Assembly: GCF_004571195.1 (NCBI RefSeq) | Contig: NZ_CP038271.1 | Span: 124,001 to 188,000, forward strand | Reading direction: 5' to 3' | Source of the DNA: Legionella geestiana | GTDB lineage: Bacteria; Pseudomonadota; Gammaproteobacteria; Legionellales; Legionellaceae | DNA length: 64,000 nt | Shown: in pieces, positions 46,471 to 55,241 of the stretch | How positions within the stretch are numbered: position 1 is the first letter of the stretch | Layout: every line of letters starts with the position of its first letter | Notes under the pieces: model-generated | The model's database searches: none | What the model was told of the DNA's origin: nothing | The model's input: only the letters and a program-made list of their open reading frames with translations | Position numbers and translations under genes: made by a program

Positions 46471-47574
46471 TTAGCCCCGTGCCGACACATGGATGGGTTC
46501 CCTGCCTGCGCGGGAATGACAGGATTCGGGTTGTGTACGGAGGCCAAAATCTCTCCCACACTGTCTTCCCCGCGCAGGCGGGGAGCTGCGTTCACATTTG
46601 AAGTGCAACACTTTGTTAGAAAAGACTTCAGCGGGAGTTTTATATCCCAGACACTTTCTTGGTGTCAAATTGAAACGTGCTTCATGTTGCATGAGTTCTT
46701 CTTCACTTAAGGATTGGAAGTCCGTTTTTCGGGGCAGGAATCTTCTGAGCCTTCCGATGGCATTTTCAACTCCGCCCTTTTGCCACGGTGAATACGCATC
46801 ACAGAAATAGGTCTGAATACCGTATGCAGCCAGCTGGTGGTGCTCGGCAAATTCGGTTCCATTATCGAAGGTCACGGTTTTAACCGCGCCCTCAGGCAGG
46901 CTGGAGAAGAGCCTGCCAAGCTGTTTTGCAATGGGAAGCGCTTCCTTCGTTTGGATTTTGGATAAAAGCAGAGCGCGTGAGTAGCGTTCGTGGGCAACGA
47001 GAATCGCGCCACCCTGTTTGGAAAACTGCATCAAATCAACTTCCCAATGCCCAATCTGGTTCCGTTTCAGTACCCTTTTGGGACGTTTGTGTATGGAGAC
47101 TCTGTCCTTGATAAACGAGGTGGATGAGTGTTTTCTCTTTGCCTTGTGTCGCCGGGTATAGCGTTTGGTAGGCAGGAAATGGCGCCAGCCATACTCTTTA
47201 GTGCGTTTTATCTGGCCATAAATAAAACGATAAATTGACTCATACGAAATAATAGGGCAACCTCGCTCCTGCGCCAGCCTCTTTGCGACTGCCTGTGGAG
47301 ACCATCCCATAGCAAGAAGGTCTAACACAGATTGGCACAATGCAGGCTGGCGCTCCAACCTGCTTCCACGCCACCTGCGTGCACGTGCCTGAACATCCGC
47401 ATAACTTACGTCATAGCCTTTGCTCTTCGTCGTATTACGTCTTATTTCACGAGATAGGGTAGATGTCGAGCGACCCATAACTGACGCGATTTTGCGGAGT
47501 GAATATCCTTCTCTTTGTAAAATGGATATTCGGCATCTCTCCTCCGTAGAGAGGTGATTGTATTTTTTTCCCAT
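46471..47574 (-). CDS. IS30-family transposase, C-terminus running into the host repeat
   Basis: 367 residues. HTH of IS30 (YNHLSTEERCRISILQREGY, SLRKIASVMGRSTSTLSREI), then the DDE core: IGHWEVDLMQFS (first Asp), KTVTFDNGTEFAEHH (second Asp), AYSPWQKGGVENAIGRLRRF (Glu), ending NLTPRKCLGYKTPAEVFSNK and VLHFKCE. The IS ends at 46585 without a stop in this frame, so about 37 codons of miniature-element sequence (PPARGRQCGRDFGLRTQPES and on) are added before the stop at 46471. The core is intact; whether the tail harms activity is unknown. Confidence 0.85.
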   Translation of the reverse strand: MGKKYNHLSTEERCRISILQREGYSLRKIASVMGRSTSTLSREIRRNTTKSKGYDVSYADVQARARRWRGSRLERQPALCQSVLDLLAMGWSPQAVAKRLAQERGCPIISYESIYRFIYGQIKRTKEYGWRHFLPTKRYTRRHKAKRKHSSTSFIKDRVSIHKRPKRVLKRNQIGHWEVDLMQFSKQGGAILVAHERYSRALLLSKIQTKEALPIAKQLGRLFSSLPEGAVKTVTFDNGTEFAEHHQLAAYGIQTYFCDAYSPWQKGGVENAIGRLRRFLPRKTDFQSLSEEELMQHEARFNLTPRKCLGYKTPAEVFSNKVLHFKCERSSPPARGRQCGRDFGLRTQPESCHSRAGREPIHVSARG

Positions 47575-47619
47575 AGCAACACCGAGTATAAACGATGTTG
47601 CACTTCGTTTGTGAAATCA
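46585..47619 (-). mobile_element. IS30-family insertion sequence, about 1035 bp
   Basis: Inner terminal inverted repeats TTCACATTTGAAGTGCAACA (46591-46610) and the complement at 47596-47615 match with three mismatches together. Flanking GGGGA at 46580-46584 and 47620-47624 is the target duplication, proved by the uninterrupted copy 1 which has it once. The transposase is on the minus strand. Confidence 0.85.
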
Positions 47620-47726
47620 GGGGACCCATTCGGGGTGTGGTACGGAGCCAACGCATGGAACGATTCAGCCTGGTCACGATACAAAAATACACGTGAATCC
47701 CTGGCGCGGAAAAAATGTCCCGTACA

Positions 47727-48194
47727 CCGGGAAAGACACAAGATAATACAGGATGTGTTTGGAAAAACATATTGGCGGTTTTATTCGTGAAGTTACTGCG
47801 GAATGACGGAGCAGGAGCTCTGCCCGCTTGTCCACGTAACGGGTGATTTTGAAACGCGGATTTTCCAGTGGCCTGTCACGGTTTGGTTGCTGAATCAGAA
47901 CTTTCTAACCGGCCTTTACAGACGTTTCTGCATCAATTTTTATCGATATTTTGATAATACCACGTACACGGATAAACCCTTTGTGCACTGGCTTTGACAC
48001 AAACCGAATGGACTTCCACAGAACCCGAAGATTCAGACTTTGAATGTAACATAAAGAACCCCAGCAAAACATTGTGATTAATTATGAGTTCTTTTATGCA
48101 CAATATAAACTTAGTTTGTTAAATGCCATTGCCCTAATCTGTGACAGGTTGACCGTCATGCAGGCCATCAATCAAGGTCATGTGCACAAAAAAT
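47727..48194. other. Stretch without a supported gene
   Basis: Between the miniature element and the glsA promoter no frame has a convincing start, RBS and composition. The longest candidate (47803-47997) is 64 codons without any recognisable feature. Nothing else stands out. Confidence 0.5.
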
Positions 48195-48223
48195 TTGTTT
48201 TCATGTGCTAAATTTAGCATAAT
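48195..48223 (+). promoter_or_regulatory. Candidate sigma-70 promoter for glsA
   Basis: TTGTTT at 48195-48200, 17-bp spacer, CATAAT at 48218-48223. The spacing is ideal and the -10 differs by one base. The start would be about 20 bases before the ATG at 48251. Confidence 0.5.
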
Positions 48224-48250
48224 GTCACCCCATTTTCTGATTGAGACCCT

Positions 48251-49186
48251 ATGACACATCCCGAACTCTCACTGTCGCTTTTAGAAGAACTGGTGGAACT
48301 TGCTGAATCCTGTAAGGAAGGCAACACCGCCAATTACATTCCGGAACTGGCTCGGGTCGACCCGGAACTTACGGCAATTGGTGTCGCGCCTTTAGGTGGC
48401 GATATCCTCTGTTACAGCAACCGTACTCCTCTGGAGCCAGTCACGCTGCAGAGTACCGCGAAAATGATTCCCCTGATTGGTCTTCTGGAAACCTGTGGGC
48501 CTGCTCAGTTTTTTGAATGGGTCAAGGTGGAACCTTCGGGTGATGATTTTGCGTCTATTACACGTCTTGAGCAGTTTGGCCCAAAGCCTTCCAATCCAAT
48601 GCTCAATGCAGGCGCCATAACCCTGTGTTCACACATTCCAGGAACTGGTGAAGCTCAGTTTGCATGGCTTGAAACCTGGGTACAAAAACTGTTTGGTCGC
48701 AGGCTTCGAATTAATCCGAGCGTTTTTGCTTCAGAAAAACGTACAGGGAATCGCAACCGTTCGCTTGCCTACCTGCTCGAAAGCCGTGAACGCCTCGGGA
48801 CATCCGTTAATGAAACGCTCGATTTATACTTTGCGCTCTGCTCCTATGAGGCAACCCTTGAAGAAATGCTCTATCTACCCGCCCTGCTCGCCAACCAGGG
48901 ACGCTGCCCGCATACGGGGGAGCCGGTTATTTCGGTAGAAACCTGCCGAATTGCCATTGCCATCATGGCAACCTGTGGTCTGTATGATGAAACGGGCACG
49001 CACATGGTACGTACCGGAATGCCTGCAAAAAGCGGGGTTTCAGGCTATACACTTGCCGTAGTTCCCGGAAAAGCCGGAATTGTGGTTTCGAGCCCCCGGG
49101 TAAATGCCAAAGGCAACAGCATACGCGGTGAAATCATGCTCGAAGCTCTTTCAAAGCGGATGAACTGGCATTTTGCAACTGTCTAA
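48251..49186 (+). CDS. glsA: Glutaminase (beta-lactamase-fold, GlsA type)
   Basis: 311 residues, like E. coli glutaminases (about 310). The serine-Lys motif is QSTAKMIPLIGLL (Ser68, Lys71); SNPMLNAGAITLCSHIPG carries the conserved Asn-Ala-Gly, RNRSLAYLLESRERLG the Asn-Arg-Ser-Leu-Ala, LDLYFALCSYEATLEEM the second Tyr, and GMPAKSGVSGYTLAVVPGKA the C-terminal KSGVSGG-like loop. It turns glutamine into glutamate and ammonia, which may add to acid resistance. It has its own promoter and stands alone. Confidence 0.95.
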   Translation: MTHPELSLSLLEELVELAESCKEGNTANYIPELARVDPELTAIGVAPLGGDILCYSNRTPLEPVTLQSTAKMIPLIGLLETCGPAQFFEWVKVEPSGDDFASITRLEQFGPKPSNPMLNAGAITLCSHIPGTGEAQFAWLETWVQKLFGRRLRINPSVFASEKRTGNRNRSLAYLLESRERLGTSVNETLDLYFALCSYEATLEEMLYLPALLANQGRCPHTGEPVISVETCRIAIAIMATCGLYDETGTHMVRTGMPAKSGVSGYTLAVVPGKAGIVVSSPRVNAKGNSIRGEIMLEALSKRMNWHFATV

Positions 49187-49210
49187 CAGAGCTTCTTAGT
49201 CCTTAAGCGA

Positions 49211-49229
49211 AAATGAGGAAACGCCCTAA
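49211..49229. repeat. Solo repeat end (reverse orientation)
   Basis: AAATGAGGAAACGCCCTAA is one base different from 9520-9538. Its last bases give the TAG stop of the gene at 51169-49226. Confidence 0.5.
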
Positions 49230-51169
49230 TCGACCATCTGTGCCTCTGATGCCGTTTGCATGGCTATCGCTTCAAGTCCCGCAAGGTGTCGTCCCTGTCC
49301 CCAGACGATGCCTGCGGACTTCAGCACGGTCCACTGTTCAGCTTCCTCCACTTGAGTCGCAATGACCTGGATTTCCAGGGTTTTCGCCATGGCCACAAAG
49401 TGATGGATAAAAATCTGCTTGCTCTCATTCTCAACGAGATCGCGTGCAAGACTGCCGTGCAGTTTAACGTACAGTATCGGCAGGTCCTCCAGATATTCCA
49501 TGGAGCCAAAGTGAATACCGGCACTCTCAATTCCAATACCAATGCCCTGCTTTCGTAACTCCAGCATCATGCCACGCACCACTTCAAAGCACTTCAAGAC
49601 GAGGCTTTCAGGAAATTCAATTCGAATTAATCGTCGCATTGGAGCTGGCAGTTCCGCAATTTTATCAAGATACTGCTGACGGTAGAGCACGTTGACGACC
49701 GTGTTTGCTGAAATACCAAGCGAGAGCGGTTCAAGGAGTGCCGGATCAGCGCCACTCAGGCTGTCCAGCACCAGAAAATCAATTTTCCACGCAATTTCAG
49801 CCTGCTCTGCCAGAGGCAGAAGTGACGCGGCGTTGATTTCTTCGCCATGCCGCCCAATCAGACGCGCAAAGACCCGACGGTTTAACACACGCTGTCCATC
49901 GGTAATTTTTTGCCAGTAAAGCACCATTTTACCGGTTGAAAGTGATGCATTAAGCGCATCTTCCCCTGGCGCTTCTGCATTACCTGCAGCGACATGAACG
50001 CCCTGCACCTGTTCGCGTGCTTTTGTCAGAGCCACATCAGATTCCCGAAGAAGGGATTCAACCGGTTGTAAAAAGCGCCACGCTGCGGCACCGATATACG
50101 GCTCGCACTGCCCAATCGGGGCAAGACGCCCGGCGATGCTCTGCTGCAGCTGCACGCAGGCCTGTGTCAATCGTGCCGCATCCTGCTCCTGTACAAGAAG
50201 ACCAAACTGGCTTCCACCAACGCGCGCCATGCACATGACAGGAATTGTTTCGGCGAACTCGGCAAGCGCCGGCGGCACCTCAAGCAGGGCTTTATCACCC
50301 TGTACATAGCCATCTTTCTCGTTTAATTCAGAAAGGCCGTCAATCGCTACAAACACCAGAAATCCTGGCGTAAACTCATCGTCATCGGCAAGGGCGGTCG
50401 TCAACTGATGCAGAAAAAAACGACGGTTGCCAAGACCTGTGAGCATATCCTGAAACGCCTGCTGGCGCAGAAGTTCCACGCGTCTTGACTGCTCCTGAAA
50501 CACATTCCGAAGCCTTCTGACCATCTGATTCATGGCAAGCGTCAGTTCACGAAATTCGCGCGTTTTAGGCAGTGTTCCCTGAATGGTGTATTCATCGTTC
50601 AAAAGCGCATGTGCCTGTGCCGTTACCCGCCGTAAGGGTTTTAAAAGACTTCTGACAAACAGGATGACGAGACCAAGTCCAAGCAGCACAGAAACAAGGT
50701 TCCATGCAATAAGCTGCAGGGCATGTGTCCAGAGTGACCAGAGGGTACTGTGTGTCTCAGCATAGACTTCCACGGTCCCGGCATTTTGGCCCTCACCCAG
50801 TGAGGCATGTCCCACTGGCGTTGGCAGATGCATAATCCACGCAAAAATTGACGGGATAGGGTTGGCCTTTGCAGGCGCTTTGACGTCAGCAAGGACGGTT
50901 CCCTGCGCATTTTTTACGATAATGCGCGATGCCTCGCCTTTATTGACCACATTTTGCAGGTCGCGAGAAAGGGTAAGGGTAAGGGATTTGTTTTCATTCG
51001 GAGCAGACGACAGGGACGCGCCAAGAATGGCTGCCGTCTCATCTGCGTTGCGCTTCAACTGCCCTTCAAAATAATTTTCTGCGTTATGCAGCGAAATGAA
51101 AAGGGTTCCGGAAAAAGCAACAATCAACATGGCCAGAAGGCCAAACGTCATCCTGTGTGCAAGTTTCAT
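49226..51169 (-). CDS. LapD-like degenerate GGDEF-EAL membrane receptor
   Basis: 647 residues. A transmembrane helix at about 8-27, a periplasmic LapD/MoxY-type segment (DETAAILGASLSSAPNENKS, VLADVKAPAKANPIPSIFAW) to about 150, a second helix (IAWNLVSVLLGLGLVILFVR), a HAMP domain, then a GGDEF-like domain with GGSQF in place of GGDEF near 324, and an EAL-like domain where the signature reads VFARLIG. Both active sites are lost, so the protein should bind c-di-GMP instead of making or cleaving it, as LapD does. No LapG protease or LapA-type adhesin is in the window. Its TAG stop is provided by a repeat end. Confidence 0.88.
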   Translation of the reverse strand: MKLAHRMTFGLLAMLIVAFSGTLFISLHNAENYFEGQLKRNADETAAILGASLSSAPNENKSLTLTLSRDLQNVVNKGEASRIIVKNAQGTVLADVKAPAKANPIPSIFAWIMHLPTPVGHASLGEGQNAGTVEVYAETHSTLWSLWTHALQLIAWNLVSVLLGLGLVILFVRSLLKPLRRVTAQAHALLNDEYTIQGTLPKTREFRELTLAMNQMVRRLRNVFQEQSRRVELLRQQAFQDMLTGLGNRRFFLHQLTTALADDDEFTPGFLVFVAIDGLSELNEKDGYVQGDKALLEVPPALAEFAETIPVMCMARVGGSQFGLLVQEQDAARLTQACVQLQQSIAGRLAPIGQCEPYIGAAAWRFLQPVESLLRESDVALTKAREQVQGVHVAAGNAEAPGEDALNASLSTGKMVLYWQKITDGQRVLNRRVFARLIGRHGEEINAASLLPLAEQAEIAWKIDFLVLDSLSGADPALLEPLSLGISANTVVNVLYRQQYLDKIAELPAPMRRLIRIEFPESLVLKCFEVVRGMMLELRKQGIGIGIESAGIHFGSMEYLEDLPILYVKLHGSLARDLVENESKQIFIHHFVAMAKTLEIQVIATQVEEAEQWTVLKSAGIVWGQGRHLAGLEAIAMQTASEAQMVD

Positions 51170-51303
51170 GGTTGAGACTCATCCTTGAGGTCTTATCAGT
51201 TAATAATATACTCGGGAATTCGTAAAATGCCAGCGAATGGTTGTCGTTCATGACCTGCCGCGCTATTCTGTTCTAAACAGTGAATACTTTCGAGACAGTC
51301 TCC

Positions 51304-52305
51304 ATGGATGCGGCTTTGTTTTTTATCGTTTTGATAATTGCGCTTGCTCTGGCATTTGACTTCGTCAACGGCTTTCATGATGCTGCCAACTCCATTGCCA
51401 CGATTGTAACCACCGGTGTTCTTACACCGCGAAAGGCCGTCCTCTGGGCCGCTTTTTTCAACTTCATCGCCTTTGCCGTTTTTAACCTGTCCGTTGCACA
51501 AACCATAGGCAGCGGACTCGTCTCACCGGGTATTGTAACAAACCCCCTGATTTTTGCCGCTCTCATTGGCGCTCTTACGGTCAATCTTGTCACCTGGTAC
51601 AAAGGACTTCCCTCCAGCTCCTCGCATGCCATTATCGGCGGGCTCGCGGGTGCGGCAATTTTCTCGGGAGGCATGGATGCATTGAACATTGAAGGCCTTG
51701 CCAGGGTGTTCGCAGGCATCCTGCTCGTACCGCTTGCGGGTCTGATGATTGGACTGATATTAACGCGCTGCATGCTGCATTTTTCTCCTGACGAACAGGC
51801 GACCAGACAATCGCGTTTTTACGCAGGGATGCAGCTCGCTTCCTCCGCGCTTTTAAGCCTGTCGCATGGCAGTAACGATGCACAGAAAACCATGGGGATT
51901 ATCGCGGTGCTGCTCTATACGAATGGGCTCATCGGCGACACGTTTTATGTGCCACTCTGGGTGGTTCTTTCCTGCCAGACCCTGATTAGCCTCGGTACGC
52001 TCGCAGGAGGCTGGCGCATTGTACACACGATGGGGCAGCGCATCACTGAACTGAACAGACTGCGTGGTTGTGCCGCAGAAGCGGGAGCTGCCACCATGAT
52101 TTTTCTGGCCACACAATGTGGCGTGCCCGTTTCAACCACACACACGGTAACCGGTGCCATTGCCGGTACCGGAATCAGTCGAGGACTGTCTGCTGAGCAG
52201 TGGCACGTGCTCAGGCGCATTTTCTTCTCGTGGCTGCTTGTCATACCGGCAAGTGGCATCATTGCTGCCTTGATTAATTTACTCGCGACATGGGCAGGGC
52301 TTTGA
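51304..52305 (+). CDS. pit: Inorganic phosphate transporter, PiT family
   Basis: 333 residues from the ATG at 51304; a GTG eight codons earlier is possible. Both halves of the inverted repeat carry the PiT signature: DFVNGFHDAANSIATIV near 16-32 and SLSHGSNDAQKTMGIIAVLL in the second half, plus STTHTVTGAIAGTGISRG. About ten transmembrane helices. It imports phosphate with protons or as a metal-phosphate. Here it lies upstream of xseA by 32 bases on the same strand. No PhoU-like or DUF47 partner is adjacent. Confidence 0.94.
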   Translation: MDAALFFIVLIIALALAFDFVNGFHDAANSIATIVTTGVLTPRKAVLWAAFFNFIAFAVFNLSVAQTIGSGLVSPGIVTNPLIFAALIGALTVNLVTWYKGLPSSSSHAIIGGLAGAAIFSGGMDALNIEGLARVFAGILLVPLAGLMIGLILTRCMLHFSPDEQATRQSRFYAGMQLASSALLSLSHGSNDAQKTMGIIAVLLYTNGLIGDTFYVPLWVVLSCQTLISLGTLAGGWRIVHTMGQRITELNRLRGCAAEAGAATMIFLATQCGVPVSTTHTVTGAIAGTGISRGLSAEQWHVLRRIFFSWLLVIPASGIIAALINLLATWAGL

Positions 52306-52337
52306 TATCCTCTCTCAATCACCGATGAGAGGTATTC

Positions 52338-53669
52338 ATGAACGATATCCCGTTGACCGTCACCCAGCTAAACCGCAACACCCGCGCCCTGCTGGAAAAA
52401 GGGCTTGGAGAAGTACGCGTCAGCGGTGAAATTTCCAATCTTGGCAAACCCGGTTCAGGACACCTGTACTTCACGCTGAAAGATGCAGGCGCACAGATAC
52501 GCTGCGTGTATTTTAGAAATTACCATTCGCCTCTGCACGCAAGAGCGCTTGCTGACGGGCAGGAAATCATTGCAAGTGGCCGGGTCAGTCTGTACGAAGC
52601 CCGGGGAGACTGCCAGCTCATTGTTACCCACGTGGAAGAAGCCGGTGAAGGCCTTTTATACCGCCAGTTCTGTGCGCTTAAGGAGAAGCTTGCCGCCCTT
52701 GGGCTTTTTGAGGCTGCCCGTAAACGTCCCTTGCCCCGCTTTCCCATGCATATCGCCATTGTGACCTCTGCCGGCAGTGCGGCACTTCAGGACATGCTGA
52801 GCACACTCTCCCGCCGCTATCCGATAGCCGCTGTTCGCGTGTATCCCACAGAAGTTCAGGGCGTTACTGCGCCGGCACAGATTATCAGGGCATTAAAGCA
52901 TGCCAATCGGGATGCCCTCGCTGATGTCGTGCTGCTTGCACGTGGCGGCGGCAGCATGGAAGACCTTTTTGCCTTTAACGATGAAGCGCTTGCACATGCC
53001 ATTGCCCAAAGCACCATCCCCGTCATTTCAGGCGTTGGACATGAAACCGATTTTACCATTGCTGATTTTGTGGCAGATGCGCGTGCGGCAACGCCAACAG
53101 CCGCTGCAGAAACCGCAACCCCTGTTACTCACGAGGCTCTCCTCACATTTTTTAATCAGAGCATTAAGCGGCTAACGCAGGTTTTACGCGCACGCATGGA
53201 GCGGGAGTGGCGCAGGCTTCAGCATGCAAAAATACGCCTCTCATCACCATCAAGCCTCCTGAATCGCTCCGCACAACGCCTTGATTTACAGGTTTTAGCC
53301 TTAAGGCATGCTGCGCATCGTACGCTTACAGAGCGTCAACAACGGGTTAAGGCGCTGCATCTGCGCTTAATGCCGCTGCACCCTGGTGCCCGCCTCGTCA
53401 CATCCCGCGCGCGCTTTAATGCCCTGACGCAGCGCCTTGAGCACGCTATCAACTCGGCTCTGCGTGATAAGCGTGAAACCCTGCGAACGCTGCTTGTAAA
53501 TCTGGATGCACTTAGCCCGCTCGCGACACTCCACCGCGGCTATGCCATTGCACTGATAGACGGGCACGTAGTCACTGATGCGAACAATGCAGCAGTTGGT
53601 GACCGTGTTCGCGTACGTCTTGAACACGGTCAGTTGATATGCAGGATTGAAGATAAAGAGGCTTCTTAA
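52338..53669 (+). CDS. xseA: Exodeoxyribonuclease VII large subunit XseA
   Basis: 443 residues (E. coli 456), RBS GAGAGG. N-terminal OB fold (VRVSGEISNLGKPGSGHLYF), then the catalytic domain: IAIVTSAGSAALQDML, VVLLARGGGSMEDLFAFNDE, ISGVGHETDFTIADFVADAR and AATPTAAAE, then the long coiled-coil of the C-terminal half. With XseB (not in the window) it degrades single-stranded DNA. It ends in a four-base overlap with the convergent gene on the minus strand. Confidence 0.96.
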   Translation: MNDIPLTVTQLNRNTRALLEKGLGEVRVSGEISNLGKPGSGHLYFTLKDAGAQIRCVYFRNYHSPLHARALADGQEIIASGRVSLYEARGDCQLIVTHVEEAGEGLLYRQFCALKEKLAALGLFEAARKRPLPRFPMHIAIVTSAGSAALQDMLSTLSRRYPIAAVRVYPTEVQGVTAPAQIIRALKHANRDALADVVLLARGGGSMEDLFAFNDEALAHAIAQSTIPVISGVGHETDFTIADFVADARAATPTAAAETATPVTHEALLTFFNQSIKRLTQVLRARMEREWRRLQHAKIRLSSPSSLLNRSAQRLDLQVLALRHAAHRTLTERQQRVKALHLRLMPLHPGARLVTSRARFNALTQRLEHAINSALRDKRETLRTLLVNLDALSPLATLHRGYAIALIDGHVVTDANNAAVGDRVRVRLEHGQLICRIEDKEAS

Positions 53670-55069
53670 CGCGGTGATGGTGTCTGTGTCTCTATATCAA
53701 CGCTTGAAGCCGCCTCTGAGCGCTCGCGTTTGGCCACCTCAAAGTACGCTGGCGTATCGGCAAGGAAGAGCATATAAAGCGCACTCTGGATGCAGGGCTC
53801 TGTGACTTTTACCGCCTTCCCGTCCTTATCAACGGTGGTGTAAGTGGCTGTGAGGGGCTCGGATGTGGGATAGGAAGAACCAAGTACTTCCTCACGCGCT
53901 TTTTGAGCCGCCTGAGTCTGGGCCCAGCGCTTCAGGCTGTCCCAGAAGGGAATACAGCTTTTTGAGCGTTTATCGCCCGCGCGATATGCTTCCTGTACAT
54001 CTGCAAATTTAGTCAGTGTACTTTCCAGAAGAATGTCATCGCGCCCTCCCTGAACATGACGCGCAAAGGCAAGAAGGCTGTCAAAGTTTTCATGGTTAAA
54101 GCGGCCATCTGGTAAATAGAGCCCATCCGTGCCAGCATGCAGCGTGTCAGGAAGGTCTTTTTTAGCAGGGCAATTGTTAAAACCATTTAAAGCCAAGTTA
54201 AAACCGCTGATGAAAAACCCTTTCCAGTAATTTGATGCATCTTCTTTCAATTCATCCAGCCGCGCTGTTACGCCTGAAGCACTGAAACAACTGATAGTGT
54301 CGACCGTTTCCCAGTGACAGTCGGAAGTTTCTCTCGTGCGATAAGCTGCCATCAATTCCTTGTTGACGGGAGTAACCGCATAAATATCACAACCTGATGC
54401 GCGATTGATGGCATCAACCAGTGCCTGATGCTTCGGGTTTTTTGGGTTTACCGGTACCAGTTCAGATTCTCTTGCAAAAAACCGTATGTGTGATCCCAGC
54501 TCAGAAACCGCTGCCGGTGCTCGCGTTCTGCCGTCCATCGCTGCACGGGCTCGAAGCTCTTCATCAACTTGTTTTTGCCGCTCAAGCAGCACACGCGCTT
54601 CTTTGGGTGTTGGCAGACGGGGTTTGTGTTTTCTGTGTGAACGGCTGTGACTTTTACTCTCACGTGCGGCTAAAGGCTCCATATCGGCAAAAACGGTTTC
54701 CTGCTTCACGGCAGCGAATGATTGGTGTTGCACACTTTCCGTCACAGAGGTTGCGGTTTGGTTAAAAACCGCAAGAAGCGTATCAAGTGAGACCATGCCT
54801 CCCTGTGTCTCGATGTCATTCGCGGATGAGTCGGGGGCCGGGCAGGTATCTGGTAAAGCCGCAGAACGTGCGTGCAGGCTCGCACCAAATGCCAGCAAAG
54901 CCACGAAAACCGCAAAATATCCAACGTTTCTCCCAGTTAACACGCGATTTTCTGAAGCAGGAGCGGGTGAAGGTGGCGGCAAAAACGTCTGCGCACGTCG
55001 CGCCTGTTGACTTCTGTCTAATCCATCAGTACCTCTTTGACGTCCTGGTACTTTATCGTGTTTTGTCAT
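53666..55069 (-). CDS. Hypothetical membrane-anchored or exported protein
   Basis: 467 residues from ATG 55069, which has an AAGGAGTC RBS; 18 earlier codons are ignored. A basic, Pro-rich cytoplasmic start (residues 1-46), one hydrophobic helix (VGYFAVFVALLAFGASLHA, about 47-65), then a large exported part. A His/Ser/Arg/Lys-rich patch (SKSHSRSHRKHKPRLPTPKE) is followed by a coiled-coil-like piece and a compact region with several Cys (SGCDIYAV, SDCHWETVDTISC, NNCPAKKD, SKSCIPFWD, EPCIQSAL), fitting a disulfide-bonded periplasmic fold. I do not recognise the family. It is convergent with xseA and divergent from mfd. Confidence 0.72.
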   Translation of the reverse strand: MTKHDKVPGRQRGTDGLDRSQQARRAQTFLPPPSPAPASENRVLTGRNVGYFAVFVALLAFGASLHARSAALPDTCPAPDSSANDIETQGGMVSLDTLLAVFNQTATSVTESVQHQSFAAVKQETVFADMEPLAARESKSHSRSHRKHKPRLPTPKEARVLLERQKQVDEELRARAAMDGRTRAPAAVSELGSHIRFFARESELVPVNPKNPKHQALVDAINRASGCDIYAVTPVNKELMAAYRTRETSDCHWETVDTISCFSASGVTARLDELKEDASNYWKGFFISGFNLALNGFNNCPAKKDLPDTLHAGTDGLYLPDGRFNHENFDSLLAFARHVQGGRDDILLESTLTKFADVQEAYRAGDKRSKSCIPFWDSLKRWAQTQAAQKAREEVLGSSYPTSEPLTATYTTVDKDGKAVKVTEPCIQSALYMLFLADTPAYFEVAKRERSEAASSVDIETQTPSPR

Positions 55070-55241
55070 GCTGACTCCTTGTAAAAAACAATCGCCCTCC
55101 CATGGGGCAACCCTCGCAGTCAACGCAAAACGCCCGGTTTTGTCAATAAAAATTTAGGGCTTTAACATCCTTTAACGTCCTTCTCGCCAAAAACCACATA
55201 CCCTGGTATGATTGAGCCTTTTTCCATCAGGATGTTTTGCA

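Larger units (their letters stand above)
46424..47726. mobile_element. Miniature element copy 2, split by an IS30-family insertion
   Basis: Left end TGTGTACGGGACG at 46424 and right end TGTCCCGTACAC at 47715-47726 are inverted repeats. Removing the IS30 element and one GGGGA copy leaves about 263 bp that align with copy 1 base for base except for a few changes (for example GGTACAAA versus GATACAAA, CCCCCGGCGCGG versus CCCTGGCGCGG). Copies 1 and 2 are direct repeats 27 bases apart. No target duplication is evident for either. Confidence 0.8.

Noticed and set aside
46136-47726. Tandem repeats that could be read as a CRISPR array
   Set aside because: There are only two long (~262-bp) units with TIR-like ends, a 27-base gap and no regular short repeat-spacer pattern, and no cas gene is near.
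47803-47997. 64-codon plus-strand reading frame
   Set aside because: No RBS, no domain and no composition signal; left as non-coding.
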